Source of the DNA: Lingula anatina | Taxonomy: Eukaryota; Brachiopoda; Lingulata; Lingulida; Lingulidae | Direction: 5' to 3' | Length of the DNA: 64,000 nucleotides | Assembly: GCF_001039355.2 (NCBI RefSeq) | Contig: NW_019775661.1 | Coordinates: forward strand, 149,712 to 213,711 | Part shown: one piece after another, positions 61,301 to 64,000 of the stretch | Layout of the letters: each line of letters starts with the position of its first letter | Numbering within the stretch: the first letter of the stretch is position 1 | Program-made: the position numbers and the translations under genes | The notes under the pieces: generated by a model | The model's database searches: none | The model's input: only the letters and a program-made list of their open reading frames with translations | What the model was told of the DNA's origin: nothing

Positions 61301-61508
61301 ATAAGCCCAGTTATACATAGAAGTAGTTTACTTTACTTATGAGGATCTACCTGCACTGCCACCATACCCACTGAACAACGAAGTTAGTTGAATCCCATAT
61401 ACAATATTGGTTACTGCGAGAAACGAACCAAAGTATGACTAGAACCCAAAAAGCACATACGCACAGCTGAAAAGGCTGACAAGGGAACCAGAAGGCAATA
61501 TTTGGCTA

Positions 61509-61815
61509 TGTCAGTAACTTGCAAGTCTACACCAGAAAAGATGAAAACGGAACTAACAATGGTGCTACACATGATGTCATTATGTCTGTCACGAATTGTT
61601 TTTTAGATAAAGGCCACCATTTATACAAGGATAATTTTTACACAAGATACAAGGATAATTTTTACACAAGTGTGCCAGTATTCAAGAACTATTGAGAAGG
61701 TCCACACCCACTTGTGATATAGTGAGGGCCAACAGAAAAGGACTTCCCAATACTATGAATGCAAAGCTTAAATCAGTGAAAGAACTGGAAAGGGGTCAGG
61801 CTATCCAGATGTAAA
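61509..61815 (+). mobile_element. piggyBac-type transposase fossil
   Basis: The + strand encodes GYVSNLQVYTRKDENG, THDVIMSVTNCFLDKGHHLY, KDNFYTS and, after a stop and frameshift near 61695, DIVRANRKGLP. These are in the order of piggyBac (DDE_Tnp_1_7) transposases, where DNFYTS and RxNRKGLP are signature strings. A 24-base tandem duplication at 61624-61671 repeats YKDNFYT in frame. Only the C-terminal third is present. Confidence 0.75.
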
Positions 61816-62504
61816 ATATGCATATAAAGGTTACAAAAATTAATCTAAAGTGTAATGAAGTTATTCCAATAATATCTTAATTCTGAAGGTGTTTTTATAA
61901 TTGATAAATGTAAGTTAAATGGGTTGATTTCAATATTATCTTAATATTTCCTTTGTATGCATTTCCTTTGTGCCAACCCTTTAGTGTGTTATCTGAATTT
62001 GCGAATGTGTCTTAAATGTTATCCAGAAGTCCCTTGTTTGTAATTTTAAGTCTAAGATACAGACTTTTGCATTTGGCGTTGTTGGTAAGCTGTGCTTGAA
62101 AAACCTAACTACGCTGGTCGTAATTGACATTTTCTCAAATATTTGTATATTTACCAAACTGATAATTTCAAAGCAAAGTCAGAAAACTCTTCATTGTTGT
62201 AATCTGAGAATAATGATATGTTTGTGAACATTTCCATTCACTGAGAAAGATAAGCAGTTTAAGATGACACTGCAAGCTGGAATTTACATACATTTTTTCA
62301 GCCTAGACTTCATAGCTGATTGATTTTCTAACTTTCTCTCTTGGATTATAGTTGGACACTGTAGGATTCTCTCATGATCAAAGTCTGTAACTGAAATATT
62401 AATGATTGTTTTAAATAGATTCTGAAAAGCAAACCGGACTTTTTGATCTTGTGTAAAGCAGAAAGAGACAGACTTTACACTGGTACATCAACTATGAGGC
62501 ATCA

Positions 62505-62948
62505 AATGTCCGCACTGATCATTACTGGAGAAATGTCCTCAAAATAAAATTTGGAACAGGCAAGCTGAAATTTAAGGTGCTTTCCAAACTTGTAACAGCA
62601 TGCCTTTGCTTAATCCATGGCAATGCAGATGTTGTAAGAAGTCTATCTGTCAACAAGAGGACAATCACTCAGGACAGAACCCTACTAACTGACCAATCAG
62701 TCCATGGTCTGAGGTTTACCAATGATGTGGATAAACAACATGAGGGCAAGCCACAAAGTGCTCCTGTCACCAAGCCTTTGGTGGAATGAGCCAGATTAGC
62801 TTTTCAGAACTACAAAAGGCATTTGGAAGAGGATAGAGAGAAAGAAGAATCTGCAAAGAAAGCAAGAAAAGCAGCTCAGGAAGCACAAGATATGTCTGAA
62901 AGTGCAGCACAAAAATTAGAGGAGAGGAAAAGGATACTTGACGATTAA
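62505..62948 (+). pseudogene. hAT-type transposase C-terminal domain with one in-frame stop
   Basis: The frame encodes DHYWRNVLKIK, then CLIHGNADVVRSLSVNKRTI and SVHGLRF, matching the C-terminal dimerisation region of hAT-like transposases and their domesticated relatives (usual form SHGNAxVERGFSVNK). Here the conserved E and G of ERGFS are replaced. After a TGA at 62787-62789 the same frame stays open for 52 codons as a Lys/Glu-rich coiled-coil-like tail to TAA at 62946. A single CGA-to-TGA change would explain the break. Upstream the frame is open to about 62470, but the rest of the transposase is not visible. Confidence 0.65.
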
Positions 62949-64000
62949 TGTGCCACATCTTATGTTTGGGGAGTATAAAAAAATTTTAGCACTTTTCAGA
63001 AAGATTACTGTTAGACTGTATGGACAGGTACAATAATCAAAATATAAACAGGCATGCAGCATTGGAATGGTCATAAACATTCCCTGTCTGTACTTAAAAA
63101 TCAATGCTTCATAAATAGTATCTATACAACTCTAAAAGCCTAAGAACAACCAGAAAGAATTGGCAGTCTGAACAGATGTGTTTGCAGTTGATGTTTTCTG
63201 TTTGTGTATGACAATTACTTCATACAATAAAACAGAGATAACAGACATCAGAAGTTATAACATGGATGTTGTAAAGTAGAAATGAAGTAAGCAGTACCTG
63301 ATCGTAACTATTTTGCAAAATTGCCTTCACACTTAAACCTGATGTCCTGACTTCTGGGACAAACAACTTTATAGTTTCAGCATAAAGTACCATTAAATAC
63401 TATCCTTAATAAATAGAAATATGTCACAGTTCAAAATCTGATTATACTGAAAACTCAGCTAAGACTGCACTATCAAGATGATGCACTTGGTTCCAGCTTA
63501 CTGCCACTGTTTCCCTGTTGGTCTGGATCAGTAAACCAGCTTGGTAAAAAGGTAAACTTGGAGTCTTGTGGGTGCTCAGTCCAAGTGATGTCTTGTCTTG
63601 GATACCATTTGAACACATAAACAATCCTGTAAAAAGCAAAAAAAAAAATCATTTTTTTGGGTGGGAAATAAGTTAGTAATAGGGACACTGATGAGAGGTA
63701 AAGAGTTTCCAACTGATTTTACTCACCTTTTATTTAACCTTAAGGGCATGTTGTGGGCCAATGAGACCTTCAAAGTTACACTAATATGAATTTCACAGAA
63801 AAAAAATTACGAAATTTATATTTTTATCACAGAAAAAATGTTTGGAAATGTTACACCAAATATAACTTTCTAAAAGAATATAGCCATGTTTTAATGATCA
63901 CCATCCATTACAAATTATTACACACACAAATAATTAAATAAATCAAAAAAGGGGCTAGTTTGAATAAAGATTTTGTAGTCTGAAGTTGAAATCTTTATCA
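62949..64000. other. No feature recognised
   Basis: AT-rich sequence with only short chance open frames on both strands. No PTCD3 exon or element end was recognised. Confidence 0.4.

Noticed and set aside
1-64000. CRISPR arrays, operons or other prokaryotic features
   Set aside because: Spliced metazoan genes throughout; the direct repeats seen are tandem satellites, microsatellites or contig overlaps.

Overview
This is animal nuclear DNA: AT-rich, intron-bearing, TE-littered, with GT-AG exons of recognisable metazoan genes. Two NK-like homeobox genes, a ladybird/Lbx gene (last exon) and a complete Tlx/HOX11 gene, lie on the + strand about 28.6 kb apart. This is the Tlx-Lbx pair of the ancestral NK-homeobox cluster. 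Together with the exon-rich layout and the repeat types, it suggests an invertebrate deuterostome. A hemichordate or other ambulacrarian is my best guess, not proven. The window is a draft assembly: it contains one run of about 101 N (17589-17689) and three single-N joins (22553, 57148, 59138).

Layout. 1-4056: Lbx intron or upstream DNA; 4057-4463: Lbx homeodomain exon with a poly(A) signal at 4877. 4.9-11.9 kb: no gene seen. 11.9-13.7 kb: two LINE reverse-transcriptase fossils, both reading on the minus strand and both ending in (AAT)n. 15.8-19.6 kb: a three-exon NNMT/PNMT/TEMT-type methyltransferase on the minus strand, 262 aa when spliced. 17.69-22.55 kb and 22.55-27.0 kb: two near-identical copies of one 4.4-4.9 kb block, meeting at a single N; most likely two haplotypes laid end to end. 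Each carries methyltransferase exon 1, a DDE-transposase tail and a long hairpin. 33.1-40.9 kb: Tlx, three exons, 290 aa. 41.3-45.7 kb: nothing recognised. 45.74-46.33 kb: a large foldback element. 46.5-56.6 kb: thirteen exons of PTCD3 (mitoribosomal protein mS39, a PPR protein), whose 3' part is missing. 57-64 kb: mobile-element debris: a TatD-type nuclease-like fragment running into DIRS-like and Ty3/gypsy-like pieces, a piggyBac fossil and a hAT-type transposase C-terminus.

Functionally, Lbx and Tlx are developmental transcription factors that probably share or divide regulatory DNA in the intergenic space. The methyltransferase and PTCD3 are metabolic and housekeeping neighbours. The rest is a record of mobile-element insertion plus assembly artefacts. 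I found no CRISPR array, operon or tRNA. The most unusual items are the haplotype-like duplication with its insertion polymorphisms, the long inverted repeats around PTCD3 exon 1, a 146-bp tandem repeat, a degenerate hammerhead-like motif, and the composite TatD/retroelement block.
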